This document shows, in pieces, positions 36,674-44,721 of a stretch of DNA of 64,000 nucleotides (within the stretch, counting starts at the first letter, position 1; each line of letters starts with the position of its first letter). Made by a program: the position numbers and the translations under genes. The DNA comes from Micrococcaceae bacterium RIT 802 (lineage in GTDB: Bacteria; Actinomycetota; Actinomycetes; Actinomycetales; Micrococcaceae), in NCBI GenBank assembly GCA_016892645.1, contig JAFEMX010000017.1:22800-86799 (forward strand), given 5' to 3'. The notes beneath the pieces were generated by a model that was not told the origin of the DNA, ran no database searches, and saw only the letters and a program-made list of their open reading frames with translations.

Positions 36674-37438
36674 TTAGGCGTTGCCTCCGAGGTCGAGGTA
36701 GGTGTCCAGCCCATAGGCCAGCCCGGGGCGTGAGGCGACGGCGCGCAGGCCCAGCAGCACGCCGGGCATGAAGGAGACCCGGTCGAACGAGTCGTGGCGC
36801 AGCGTCAGTTGTTCGCCGGTGGAGCCGAGGAGGACCTCCTGGTGGGCGACGAGGCCCCGCAGCCGGACCGAGTGCACGCGCACCCCGTCGACGTCGGCGC
36901 CGCGGGCGCCGTCCAGCAGGGTTTCGGTGGCGTCGGGGCTGGCCGGGACCTTGGCCGCGGTCCTGACCTTCGAGACCAGTTCGGCGGTGCGCACCGCGGT
37001 GCCGGACGGTGCGTCGACCTTTTCCGGGTGGTGCAGTTCGATGATCTCGACCGATTCGAAGTACTTGGCGGCCTGGGCGGCGAAGGCGGAGGCCAGCACG
37101 GAGCCGAGCGCGAAGTTCGGGGCGATCAGCACCCCGGTGTCGGGGTGGTCGGCCAGCAGCTCCCGCAGATGGGCGCGGCGCGTGTCGGTCCAGCCCGTGG
37201 TGCCCACGACGGCGTGGATCCCGTGTTCGACGGCGAAGCGGACGTTGGCCTCGGTGCTGTCCGGGACGGTGAGGTCCACGACGTGGGTGGCCCCGGCGTC
37301 GAGGACCGCCTGCAGCGGGTCGTTGCGGCCCAGTGCCGCCACCAGCTCCATGTCCTCGGCGTTCCCGACCGCCTTGACGGCCTCGGCCCCCATCCGTCCG
37401 GAGGCTCCGAGGATGGCAACGGAAATCTGTGCAGTCAT
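36674..37438 (-). CDS. dapB: 4-hydroxy-tetrahydrodipicolinate reductase
   Basis: A 254-aa NAD(P)H-dependent reductase in the diaminopimelate pathway, using the product of DapA. The Rossmann glycine motif ILGASGRMG, the TTGWTD segment and the catalytic ELHHPEKVDAPSGTA block with the His-His and Lys are all present. It is 18 bases downstream of the moaE stop on the same strand. Confidence 0.96.
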   Translation of the reverse strand: MTAQISVAILGASGRMGAEAVKAVGNAEDMELVAALGRNDPLQAVLDAGATHVVDLTVPDSTEANVRFAVEHGIHAVVGTTGWTDTRRAHLRELLADHPDTGVLIAPNFALGSVLASAFAAQAAKYFESVEIIELHHPEKVDAPSGTAVRTAELVSKVRTAAKVPASPDATETLLDGARGADVDGVRVHSVRLRGLVAHQEVLLGSTGEQLTLRHDSFDRVSFMPGVLLGLRAVASRPGLAYGLDTYLDLGGNA

Positions 37439-37456
37439 GCGCCCAAGGTTATCGCG

Positions 37457-37909
37457 TCAGGCCATGCCCACCCATTCGGTGTCGCCGTCGGCGAAGTGCT
37501 GTTCCTTCCAGACCGGAACCCCGTGCTTGACGGCCTCGACCAGGTCCCGGCACGCGTCGAACGCCTCGCCGCGGTGGGAGGAGGCCGCGGCGGCGACCAG
37601 GGCGGCGTCGCCGATGGCCAGGTCACCGGTGCGGTGGGCGGCCCAGAGCCGGGTGCCGGGGTGCCGGGTGGCGACCTCGGCGGCCAGCTCGGCCATCCGC
37701 GCGTCGGCGCTGGGGTGGGCGCTGTAGACCAGCCGCTCGACGTCCCGGCCGGAGTCGTGGTTGCGCACCACGCCGCCGAACGTGACGACGGCCCCGGTGG
37801 CCGCGGTCTCGACGGCATCCCAGGCGGTCTGCACGTCGATCGGCTCGGCCGCCATGCCGGAGAAGACGACGACGCCCGCCGGTCCGCTGGTGGGTTCATC
37901 CATGTCCAT
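37457..37909 (-). CDS. moaE: Molybdopterin synthase catalytic subunit MoaE
   Basis: A 150-aa large subunit of molybdopterin synthase, which inserts dithiolene sulphur into cyclic pyranopterin using MoaD thiocarboxylate. The core VTFGGVVRNHDSGRDVERLVYSAHP and the lysine-containing EAVKHGVPVWKEQHF are typical. ATG 37909 is preferred over 37903 because GAAGG lies 5 bases upstream. It overlaps the moaB end by 14 bases. The partner moaD is about 5.6 kb away. Confidence 0.94.
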   Translation of the reverse strand: MDMDEPTSGPAGVVVFSGMAAEPIDVQTAWDAVETAATGAVVTFGGVVRNHDSGRDVERLVYSAHPSADARMAELAAEVATRHPGTRLWAAHRTGDLAIGDAALVAAAASSHRGEAFDACRDLVEAVKHGVPVWKEQHFADGDTEWVGMA

Positions 37910-38384
37910 GTCCGCCTTCGATCTGGTCGCAGAGGTGTCCGATGATCGGGTCCAGCACCGCGAGGGCGTCGGCGACGCCGCCGGGCGACCCGGGGAGGTT
38001 GACGATGAAGGTGCGCCCCGCCGTGCCGGCGTGGCCGCGGCTGAGCGCGGCGTGCGGGGTCGTGGCCCGGCCGGCGGCGCGGATGGCCTCCATGATGCCG
38101 GGGATCGTCCGCTCCAGCAGCGGCTCGGTCATCTCCGGCGTGGCGTCATCCGGGGAGAGCCCGGTTCCGCCGCTGGTGACGATGACGGCCGGGGCCTCCT
38201 GAAGCAGCCGGCGCAGCGCGGCGCCGACCGGTGCGCCATCGGGGACGACGACGGGATCGCCGACCTCGAAGCCGTGGCCGGTGAGCCAGCCGGTGATCAC
38301 CGGGGCGCTGCGGTCGGTGTAGACCCCGGTGGCGGCCCGGGTGGAGGCGATCAGGACGGCGGCCCGGCGCGCGGTGGCACTCAT
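37896..38384 (-). CDS. Molybdenum cofactor adenylyltransferase-like protein MoaB/MogA
   Basis: A 162-aa MoCF-domain protein that adenylates molybdopterin to activate it for molybdenum insertion. The hallmark [20 protein letters not shown] and the [13 protein letters not shown] loop are present. ATG overlaps the moaC stop. MoaB and MogA cannot be separated with certainty from sequence pattern alone. Confidence 0.9.
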   Translation of the reverse strand: MSATARRAAVLIASTRAATGVYTDRSAPVITGWLTGHGFEVGDPVVVPDGAPVGAALRRLLQEAPAVIVTSGGTGLSPDDATPEMTEPLLERTIPGIMEAIRAAGRATTPHAALSRGHAGTAGRTFIVNLPGSPGGVADALAVLDPIIGHLCDQIEGGHGHG

Positions 38385-38884
38385 GCGGTCTCCCCGTCCA
38401 GCGTCCAGTCCCCGCTCTTGCCCCCGGATTTGGCCAGCACCTTCGTCTCGGAGATCACCGCATGCCTGTCGACCGCCTTGGTCATGTCGTACAGCGCGAG
38501 GGCTGCCACGGAGGCGGCCGTCAGGGCCTCCATTTCGACGCCGGTCACCCCGCGGGTGGTGACGGTGGCTTCGATCCGCACGGTGCCGGCCGCGGCGTCG
38601 GGGAAGAAGTCGACGGTGAGCTTGGCCAGTGGCAGCGGGTGGCACAACGGGATAAGTTCCGGGGTCTTCTTGGCGGCCATGATGCCGGCGATGCGGGCGA
38701 CGGCGAGGGCGTCGCCCTTGGGCAGGTCCCCGGAAACGATCATCTCCAGCACGTCGGGGCGGGTCTGCAGCACCGATTGGGCCGTGGCGGTGCGGGACGT
38801 CTCGGCCTTGTGGGAGACGTCGACCATGTGGGCCGATCCGTCCGCGCGGACGTGGCTGAGGGACGGTGCTTCGGGTTCGGTCAT
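38381..38884 (-). CDS. moaC: Cyclic pyranopterin monophosphate synthase MoaC
   Basis: A 167-aa enzyme acting after MoaA to form cyclic pyranopterin monophosphate. The conserved [26 protein letters not shown] and [27 protein letters not shown] blocks are intact. ATG overlaps the moeA stop as ATGA, continuing the chain of 4-base overlaps in this operon. Confidence 0.96.
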   Translation of the reverse strand: MTEPEAPSLSHVRADGSAHMVDVSHKAETSRTATAQSVLQTRPDVLEMIVSGDLPKGDALAVARIAGIMAAKKTPELIPLCHPLPLAKLTVDFFPDAAAGTVRIEATVTTRGVTGVEMEALTAASVAALALYDMTKAVDRHAVISETKVLAKSGGKSGDWTLDGETA

Positions 38885-40155
38885 GTCAGGTCTCCGTAGA
38901 TCAGGGCGTCGACCGGTTCGCCGGCCTGCGGCGTGGGGGCGTCCGGCGGCAGCAGCAGCAGGGCGTTCGCGGTGGCCAGGGCGTGGACCAGGTGCGATCC
39001 CGGCCCGCCCACGGCAGTCGCCTCGGCCCCGCCGTCGTGCAGGAGCCTGACGCTGGCACGGCGTGCCTGCAGCTTGCCCGGTGGTGGCGGATCCAGGGGT
39101 CCGGCCAGCCGGGCCGGCACCCGGCGGCGCGGGGCGGCGCCGGTGAGTCCGACCAGGGCCGGGCGCAACAGGATCTCGAAGCTGACGACCCCGCTGACGG
39201 GGTTGCCCGGGAACGCCAGCAGGGGGGTCGGCGCGGCGCCGGGCAGGTCGAGCAGGCCGAGCCCCTGGGGTCCGCCGGGCTGCATGGCGACGGAGCCGAA
39301 GTCGATGCCGTGCCGGGCCAGTGCCTGCCGGACCACCTCGTACGCGCCCTGGCTGATGCCGCCGCTGGTCACCACCAGGTCGTGCGCCGGTGTGCCGGCG
39401 GCGCCCAGCTTCCCCGCGAGCGTGGCCGCGAAGGCGTCCGGGTCGTCGGCGCTGATCCCGGCGCACTGCACCGCCGCGCCGGCTTCGGCCAGCAGAGCGG
39501 CGAGCAGCGTCGAGTTGGCGTCGTGGATCTGCCCGGGGGCCAGGACCGTTCCGGGGGCGCGGACCTCGTCGCCGGTGGCCAGGACGAGCACCCGGGGTTT
39601 GCGGTGGACCTCCAGTGTGTCGATGCCCAGGGCGGCGGCCAGGCCGAGGTGGACGGGACCGAGCCGGGTGCCGGCGGCCAGGGCGGTGGCCCCGGCGGCG
39701 ATGTCGCTGCCGGCGGCCCGGATGAACTGCCCTGCCGGGGTGCCGGCGGGCAGGGCCACCGTGGCGTCCCGCGCGTCGGCGGGCGGGAACCGTGGCGGGT
39801 CCGCGTGCTCGATGGGCACCACGGCGTCGGCGCCGGGGGGCATCATCGCCCCGGTCATGATCGGCACCACGGTGCCGGCCGGAAGCGCCGGGGCGACGGC
39901 GCCCGCGGGGATCGGCGCCCCCACCGGCAGCGGGGAGCCACCGGCCGCATCCGCGATCCGCAGGGCGTAGCCGTCCATCTGTGAATTGTCGAAGGGCGGC
40001 AGGGGTCGTGGCGCCGCCAGGTCCCCGGCCAGCACCCGTCCCGGCGCCCCGGCCAGGGGCAGGTGTTCGGTGCCGAGCCGGTCGGCCAGCGGGGCCAGCA
40101 GCTGGTGCACGGCGGCGCGGTGGTCCTCGACGGTGCGGCGGAAGCTGGGGTGCAT
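38881..40155 (-). CDS. moeA: Molybdopterin molybdenumtransferase MoeA
   Basis: A 424-aa enzyme inserting molybdate into adenylated molybdopterin. The NSQMDGYAL motif, [18 protein letters not shown], the MoCF-type [13 protein letters not shown] and AFPGNPVSG loops are all visible. ATG 40155 is better spaced from AGGA than ATG 40164. It begins 28 bases after the modB stop. Confidence 0.94.
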   Translation of the reverse strand: MHPSFRRTVEDHRAAVHQLLAPLADRLGTEHLPLAGAPGRVLAGDLAAPRPLPPFDNSQMDGYALRIADAAGGSPLPVGAPIPAGAVAPALPAGTVVPIMTGAMMPPGADAVVPIEHADPPRFPPADARDATVALPAGTPAGQFIRAAGSDIAAGATALAAGTRLGPVHLGLAAALGIDTLEVHRKPRVLVLATGDEVRAPGTVLAPGQIHDANSTLLAALLAEAGAAVQCAGISADDPDAFAATLAGKLGAAGTPAHDLVVTSGGISQGAYEVVRQALARHGIDFGSVAMQPGGPQGLGLLDLPGAAPTPLLAFPGNPVSGVVSFEILLRPALVGLTGAAPRRRVPARLAGPLDPPPPGKLQARRASVRLLHDGGAEATAVGGPGSHLVHALATANALLLLPPDAPTPQAGEPVDALIYGDLT

Positions 40156-40183
40156 GGTTTCCATCCTACGGCCGGGCCACCGG

Positions 40184-41002
40184 CTAGTGGCGGAAGATCC
40201 GGCCCGCCGCCGCACCGGCGATGACCAGCACGATCAGGTACAGCCCGATGAGCATCAGGCTGATGCCCAGCGCGGCCTGCGGGTCGTTGGAGTTCAGGGC
40301 CAGTTCGATCTGCAGCGGCAGCGTCCGGGTCCGCCCGGCCACGGATCCGGCGAAGGTGATCGTCGCGCCGTATTCACCCAGCGACCGGGCAAAGGCCAGC
40401 AGCGTGCCGACCAGGATGCCGGGGGCGGCCAGCGGCAGGGTGATGTGGGAGAGGATCTGGCCGGAGGAGGCCCCGGCGTTGGCCCCGGCGAACTCCAGGT
40501 CGGTGTCCACCGCCTCGATGCTGCTCAGCGCGGAGACGACGAAGAACGGCAGCGAGACGAAGACCTGGACGAGGACCACCGCCGCCGGGCTGAACCCGAT
40601 GCCCAGGCCGATCGAGTCCAGCCATCCGCCCACCGGTGTCTGCCGGCCCCAGAAGTAGAGCAGCGCCAACCCGGAGACCACGGGTGAGAGCACCAGCGGC
40701 ACCACCAGCAGCCCGCGCAGCAGCGCCAGCACCGTTCCGTGCAGGCGGGAGAGCAGCACGGCCAGCGGCAGGCCCAGGATGAAGCAGGCGACGGTGGAGG
40801 CCCCGGCGGTCGCCAGCGAGAGCCCCAACGCGGTCCGCGCGTCCTCGCGGGCCAGCAGCGCCGGCAGGTCCTGCCAGTTGGCGGCGACGAACAAGGCGAT
40901 GAGCGGCCCGGCGAGGGCTGCCAGGCCGATGGCCGCGGGGATCCACAGCCAGCCGGGGGTCGTCGCCCGCAGCATGCGGGGCGAGAGCGGGACGCGGGTC
41001 AC
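40184..41002 (-). CDS. modB: Molybdate ABC transporter permease ModB
   Basis: A 272-aa inner-membrane permease with about six helices and the EAA-like loop AGANAGASSGQILSHITLPLAAPGI, plus ARSLGEYGATITFAG, a strong ModB signature. GTG start overlaps the modA stop. Normally followed by the ATPase ModC, but moeA comes next instead, so the energising subunit is missing from this cluster. Confidence 0.92.
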   Translation of the reverse strand: MTRVPLSPRMLRATTPGWLWIPAAIGLAALAGPLIALFVAANWQDLPALLAREDARTALGLSLATAGASTVACFILGLPLAVLLSRLHGTVLALLRGLLVVPLVLSPVVSGLALLYFWGRQTPVGGWLDSIGLGIGFSPAAVVLVQVFVSLPFFVVSALSSIEAVDTDLEFAGANAGASSGQILSHITLPLAAPGILVGTLLAFARSLGEYGATITFAGSVAGRTRTLPLQIELALNSNDPQAALGISLMLIGLYLIVLVIAGAAAGRIFRH

Positions 41003-41775
41003 GGTTGGGAGAAGCCCGCCTCGCGGAAGAGCTTCGCCGCGGAGTCCCCGCGCAGCCAGGTGGCGAACTCCTGGGCGGCCTCGGGCGCAGCGGTGGCCAC
41101 GAGCAGCGGGTAGACGTTCGGTTTCAGGTGGGGCAGCTCGATCGCACGGACCGTGTCACCGGCCGCCGCGGCATCCGTGGCGTAGACGAACCCGGCGTCG
41201 ACCTGCCCGGCGGTGACCTTGGTCAGCACGGAGCGGACATCGGCCTCCTCGCTGACGGTGTGCAAGGTGATGCCCTCCCGGTCCAGGTAGGCGTGGGCGG
41301 CACGCCCGCAGGGGACCGCCGGGGCGCACATGGCCACAGCGCCCGCATCGGGAAGCTGGCCGGGCGCGGTGATCGGCGAGTCGGCGGGAACGGCCACCAC
41401 GAGGCGGTTGGCCACCAGGTCCACGGGCTGCGCGAACGCACCGGGGTCCTCCAGGGCCTTCGGCGCCTCGGTGTCGGCGGTGACCAGCACGTCGGGCCGT
41501 TCGCCGGCGTTGGCCTGCTGGACCAGTTTCGAGGAGGCGCCGAGGTTGATCTGGATCGTGGTCGTGTCCCCCGTCTCCCGTGCGTACGCCGCGGTCAGCT
41601 CGGGGGCCACGTCGGTCAGCGAGGCGGCGGCGGCGAACTGCACGACGCCGGTGCCCCCTCCCGCGGTTCCGTCGCCGGCCGCCTGGCCCGTGCCGGCGGC
41701 GGCCGCTCCCCCGGCGGCGCAGCCGGAGAGCAGCAGGGCGACGGTGGCGAGTGCAGCGGTGGCGCGTCGGTTCAT
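40999..41775 (-). CDS. modA: Molybdate-binding lipoprotein ModA
   Basis: A 258-aa periplasmic-type binding protein anchored as a lipoprotein: the N-terminal signal ends in the lipobox LLSGC (cysteine about residue 20). Ligand-loop features FAAAASLTD, GASSKLVQQ and DAGFVYATDA match oxyanion-binding ModA proteins. ATG overlaps the upstream regulator stop. A Gly/Ala spacer follows the lipobox. Confidence 0.93.
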   Translation of the reverse strand: MNRRATAALATVALLLSGCAAGGAAAAGTGQAAGDGTAGGGTGVVQFAAAASLTDVAPELTAAYARETGDTTTIQINLGASSKLVQQANAGERPDVLVTADTEAPKALEDPGAFAQPVDLVANRLVVAVPADSPITAPGQLPDAGAVAMCAPAVPCGRAAHAYLDREGITLHTVSEEADVRSVLTKVTAGQVDAGFVYATDAAAAGDTVRAIELPHLKPNVYPLLVATAAPEAAQEFATWLRGDSAAKLFREAGFSQP

Positions 41776-42173
41776 GGTGAGCCCTTCGTCTCGATGATGA
41801 CGTTGGTCGATTTGATGACGGCGGTCGCGACGGCCCCGGGTTCCAGCCCGAGGTCCCGCACCGCTTCGCTGCTCATCAGCGACACCACCCGGAACGGGCC
41901 GCACTGCATCTCCACCTGGGCCATCACCCGGTCGGCGGTGACCGCGGTGACGAGTCCGACGAAGCGGTTGCGTGCCGAGGAGGCGACGCCGGCCGGGTCG
42001 TCGGGGGCGGTGGAGAGCCCCCGGATGTAGGCCGCCAGTTCGGTCCCGTCCACGGTGATCCGGCCCGCGGCATCCCGGCCGGCGGCCAGTTGCCGGGAAT
42101 CGAGGAGGCGACGGACGGTATCGTCACTGACCCCCAGGAACCTGGCCGCCTCGGAAACTCGCAAATGCGTCAT
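41772..42173 (-). CDS. HTH-TOBE molybdenum-responsive regulator
   Basis: A 133-aa protein with an excisionase/MerR-like HTH (residues 1-50, LRVSEAARFLGVSDDTVRRLLDSRQLAA) fused to a TOBE/Mop molybdate-binding domain (about 65-130, SARNRFVGLVTAVTADRVMAQVEMQCG ... VIKSTNVIIE). It is the functional analogue of ModE and should sense cytosolic molybdate (inference). It heads the modA-modB-moe/moa operon, and its start codon abuts a perfect inverted repeat, suggesting autoregulation. Confidence 0.9.
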   Translation of the reverse strand: MTHLRVSEAARFLGVSDDTVRRLLDSRQLAAGRDAAGRITVDGTELAAYIRGLSTAPDDPAGVASSARNRFVGLVTAVTADRVMAQVEMQCGPFRVVSLMSSEAVRDLGLEPGAVATAVIKSTNVIIETKGSP

Positions 42174-42200
42174 GAAAACAGAGTAGTTGACGCATTTGCG
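42160..42200. promoter_or_regulatory. Candidate operator of the molybdenum regulator
   Basis: CGCAAATGCGTCA (42160-42172) and TGACGCATTTGCG (42188-42200) are perfect 13-base inverted repeats 15 bases apart, straddling the regulator's start. Each arm contains its own CGCA-N2-TGCG dyad. It lies in the spacer shared with divergent moaA. Confidence 0.7.
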
Positions 42201-42308
42201 GAGGGATAGCGGGAATGCCCCCGGGTGGGTCCGTCTTCCGCCCACCGGGCCATGCACCGGCCCGGACAGCGCCGTGCACGGGCCCCTGAATTCCGGTCGA
42301 ATCTGGAC

Positions 42309-42314
42309 TACCCT
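42309..42314 (+). promoter_or_regulatory. -10 element for moaA
   Basis: TACCCT ends 6 bases before the moaA ATG, compatible with leaderless transcription. A GGAG lies only 1 base from the ATG, too close for a normal ribosome site. Confidence 0.35.
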
Positions 42315-42320
42315 CGGAGC

Positions 42321-43520
42321 ATGACGTGCAGCACCAGTCCCCGAACCCCGGCCGAGTCCGGCGACGGGCGGATCCCGGTCTCGCTGGGCCTGCCTGCCGT
42401 CCCCGCGCCCGGCGCCTCCGGCCCCGATGCCTCCTCCGCCGGTGCCGTTCCGCCCCCGGCCCCCGGCGACGATCCCCGTCTGGTGGACCGCTTCGGCCGG
42501 GTCGCCACCGACCTGCGCATCTCGCTGATCGACAAGTGCAACCTGCGCTGCACGTATTGCATGCCCGCCGACGGGCTGGCCTGGCTACCGGCCGAACGGC
42601 TGCTGACCGGCGAGGAGATCCGCCGCCTGGTGCGCATCGCCGTGGACACCCACGGGGTGCGCGAGCTGCGCCTGACCGGCGGCGAACCGCTGGTGCGCAA
42701 GGACCTCGTGGAGATCATCGCGGGCATCCGCGCCGACCACCCCGACCTGCCGATCTCGATGACGACCAACGGCGTCGGGCTCGCGGCCAAGGCCGGCGCC
42801 CTCGCCGCGGCCGGGCTGAGCCGCATCAACGTCTCGCTGGATACCATCCACGCCGAATCCTTCGCCAAGCTCACCCGCAGGAACTTCTTCCACAAGGTGC
42901 TCGAGGGGATCGAGGCCGCCGATGCCGCAGGGCTGCGCCCGATCAAGATCAACGCAGTGCTGCTGCGCGGGGTCAACGACACCGAGGCGGCGGACCTGCT
43001 GGCCTGGTCCCTGCAGCGCGGTTTCGAGCTGCGCTTCATCGAGCAGATGCCCCTGGACGCCGACCACGGCTGGACGCGCACCAACATGGTCACCGCCGAG
43101 GACACCCGGACGCTGCTGCGCACCCACTACGACCTTTCCGTCTCCCCCGATGCCCGCGACGGCGCCCCGGCCGAGCGCTACGTCGTCCGTGCGCTGCCCG
43201 CCGACGGTGCCGATCCCGCCGGCACGCCCGGGGAGGTCCTAGGCACGGTGGGCATCATCGCCTCGGTGACCGAACCGTTCTGCGCCGACTGCCGCCGCAC
43301 CCGCATCACGGCCGAGGGCCGGGTCATGAGCTGCCTGTTCTCCCGCGAGGAAACCGACCTGACCGCACTGCTGCGCTCGGGGGCCTCCGACGCGCAGATC
43401 GCCGACCGCTGGCGGGCGGCCATGTGGGCGAAGCCCCGCGCGCACGGCATGGACCACACCGGCCTCGGCGACCAGGATTTCGTCCAGCCGGACCGCTCCA
43501 TGAGCGCCATCGGAGGATAG
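42321..43520 (+). CDS. moaA: GTP 3',8-cyclase MoaA
   Basis: A 399-aa radical-SAM enzyme that starts molybdenum cofactor synthesis from GTP. The N-terminal cluster motif CNLRCTYC (residues 73-80), the TGGEPLVRKDL block, the C-terminal cluster ligands (FCADCRRTRITAEGRVMSCLF) and the essential C-terminal Gly-Gly are present. About 50 N-terminal Ala/Pro/Ser residues precede the domain. It is divergent from the mod/moa operon and coupled to moaD. Confidence 0.96.
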   Translation: MTCSTSPRTPAESGDGRIPVSLGLPAVPAPGASGPDASSAGAVPPPAPGDDPRLVDRFGRVATDLRISLIDKCNLRCTYCMPADGLAWLPAERLLTGEEIRRLVRIAVDTHGVRELRLTGGEPLVRKDLVEIIAGIRADHPDLPISMTTNGVGLAAKAGALAAAGLSRINVSLDTIHAESFAKLTRRNFFHKVLEGIEAADAAGLRPIKINAVLLRGVNDTEAADLLAWSLQRGFELRFIEQMPLDADHGWTRTNMVTAEDTRTLLRTHYDLSVSPDARDGAPAERYVVRALPADGADPAGTPGEVLGTVGIIASVTEPFCADCRRTRITAEGRVMSCLFSREETDLTALLRSGASDAQIADRWRAAMWAKPRAHGMDHTGLGDQDFVQPDRSMSAIGG

Positions 43521-43793
43521 GTGAAGGTCAGGTTCTTTGCCGCCGCGGCCGCCGCCGCCGGCACCACCGAGGTGGAGGTCCGCCTCTCCGACATCGAGCA
43601 CGACGGCGGCACGCTGGCTGCCCTGCTGTCGCACCTGCCGCAGGTGGTCCCCGGCGGCACGTCCGGCCCCCCGTTGCAGCGGGTGGTCTCCCGTTCCAGC
43701 TTCCTGGTCAACGAGACCGGCGCCCGTGACCACACGCGCCGTCTGGCGGACCAGGATGTCATCGACATCCTGCCGCCGTTCGCCGGCGGCTGA
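43521..43793 (+). CDS. moaD: Molybdopterin synthase sulphur carrier MoaD
   Basis: A 90-aa ubiquitin-fold protein that carries thiocarboxylate sulphur on its C-terminal Gly-Gly (PPFAGG). It starts MKVRFFAAAAAAAGTTE, as in other MoaD/ThiS proteins. The GTG follows the moaA stop without a gap. An activating MoeB-type enzyme is not in the window. Confidence 0.92.
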   Translation: MKVRFFAAAAAAAGTTEVEVRLSDIEHDGGTLAALLSHLPQVVPGGTSGPPLQRVVSRSSFLVNETGARDHTRRLADQDVIDILPPFAGG

Positions 43794-43797
43794 CAGC

Positions 43798-44490
43798 GTG
43801 GCGGACGTCGTTCTCGTCCACGGCACGACGCAGTCGTCCGCCGGTTTCGACGGTGTCCAAAAGGCCTTGGGGAACCGTGCGGTAAGGTCGTTCGCCGTGG
43901 ACATTCCGGGAGCGGGGGCACCGACATCAGCGGCCTATGCCGAGCTGCTCGCGGCACAGGTTCCCGACGACTTCCACCGCCCGATCATCGTGGCCCACTC
44001 GGCCAGCGGCCTGTTGCTGCCCGCCCTGGCACGTCGGCTCGATGCGTCCCATCAGGTCTGGTTCGCAGCCGCGGTCGGGGACTACGCCGGTGGACGTAGC
44101 CTTCTGGCGGAGATCCAAGCCGACCCCACGGCGGTTCTCCATGCCGAATGGATTGGCGTGGACCCCAGCAGCGATCCGGTGCTTGCCACCTACTTCCTGT
44201 TCCACGATGCCGATCTGGCCACGCTTCGCCAGGCCATGCCCACGGTATCCAGCTGTGACCTGTCCGCCATCTATGCAGAAGTTCCCACCGAGGATCCGGC
44301 CCGCCTACCTTCCACCTATGTCCTCCCCATCGAGGACCGCACGCTGCAAGGCCACTGGATGGCCTCCGTCGCCCAGGACAGGCTGCGTGGTGAGTTGATC
44401 AGGGTGCACGGCTCCCACAATTTCTACGTGGCCGACCCGGAACAGGCGGCAGACATCATCAGCGCCGCCGCAGGGCAAGCCGAGACCTGA
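43798..44490 (+). CDS. Alpha/beta hydrolase
   Basis: A 230-aa alpha/beta-fold hydrolase. The oxyanion-hole segment VVLVHGTTQSSAGF, nucleophile elbow AHSASG (Ser about residue 69) and the C-terminal histidine in VHGSHNFYVADPEQ are seen. It resembles plant-type methylesterase/salicylate-binding hydrolases; substrate unknown. The GTG start is 4 bases after moaD, so it is probably read with moaAD, although a link to molybdenum cofactor synthesis is not established. Confidence 0.85.
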   Translation: MADVVLVHGTTQSSAGFDGVQKALGNRAVRSFAVDIPGAGAPTSAAYAELLAAQVPDDFHRPIIVAHSASGLLLPALARRLDASHQVWFAAAVGDYAGGRSLLAEIQADPTAVLHAEWIGVDPSSDPVLATYFLFHDADLATLRQAMPTVSSCDLSAIYAEVPTEDPARLPSTYVLPIEDRTLQGHWMASVAQDRLRGELIRVHGSHNFYVADPEQAADIISAAAGQAET

Positions 44491-44561
44491 CGCGAACCTT
44501 TTCCAGCGGATGCACCCGAACAATGGCGTCGCCGGACGCCGGTCGCCCCCATCCACGGAGG

Positions 44562-44591
44562 GGCCCCTTCCGCCAGTCTGTCGAAGGGGCC
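44562..44591 (+). other. 9-bp hairpin downstream of the hydrolase
   Basis: GGCCCCTTC (44562-44570) with GAAGGGGCC (44583-44591), 12-base loop, no T-run. It lies in the 231-base convergent spacer that carries no gene. Confidence 0.4.
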
Positions 44592-44659
44592 GATGACGCG
44601 CTACGCCCGCGGCGAGCCCGTCAAGCTCCGACTTGCAGTCTGCGGTCCATCCGGAGGCC

Positions 44660-44698
44660 GACGGCCGGCCACCCTACGGGTAGGCCGGCCGTCGTTTT
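44660..44698 (+). terminator. Intrinsic terminator of the moaA-moaD-hydrolase unit
   Basis: GACGGCCGGCC (44660-44670) pairs with GGCCGGCCGTC (44683-44693), with an inner CCC/GGG pair, followed by GTTTTC on the plus strand. Confidence 0.9.
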
Positions 44699-44721
44699 CG
44701 TGTGGGCTTTCGTACCCGACA

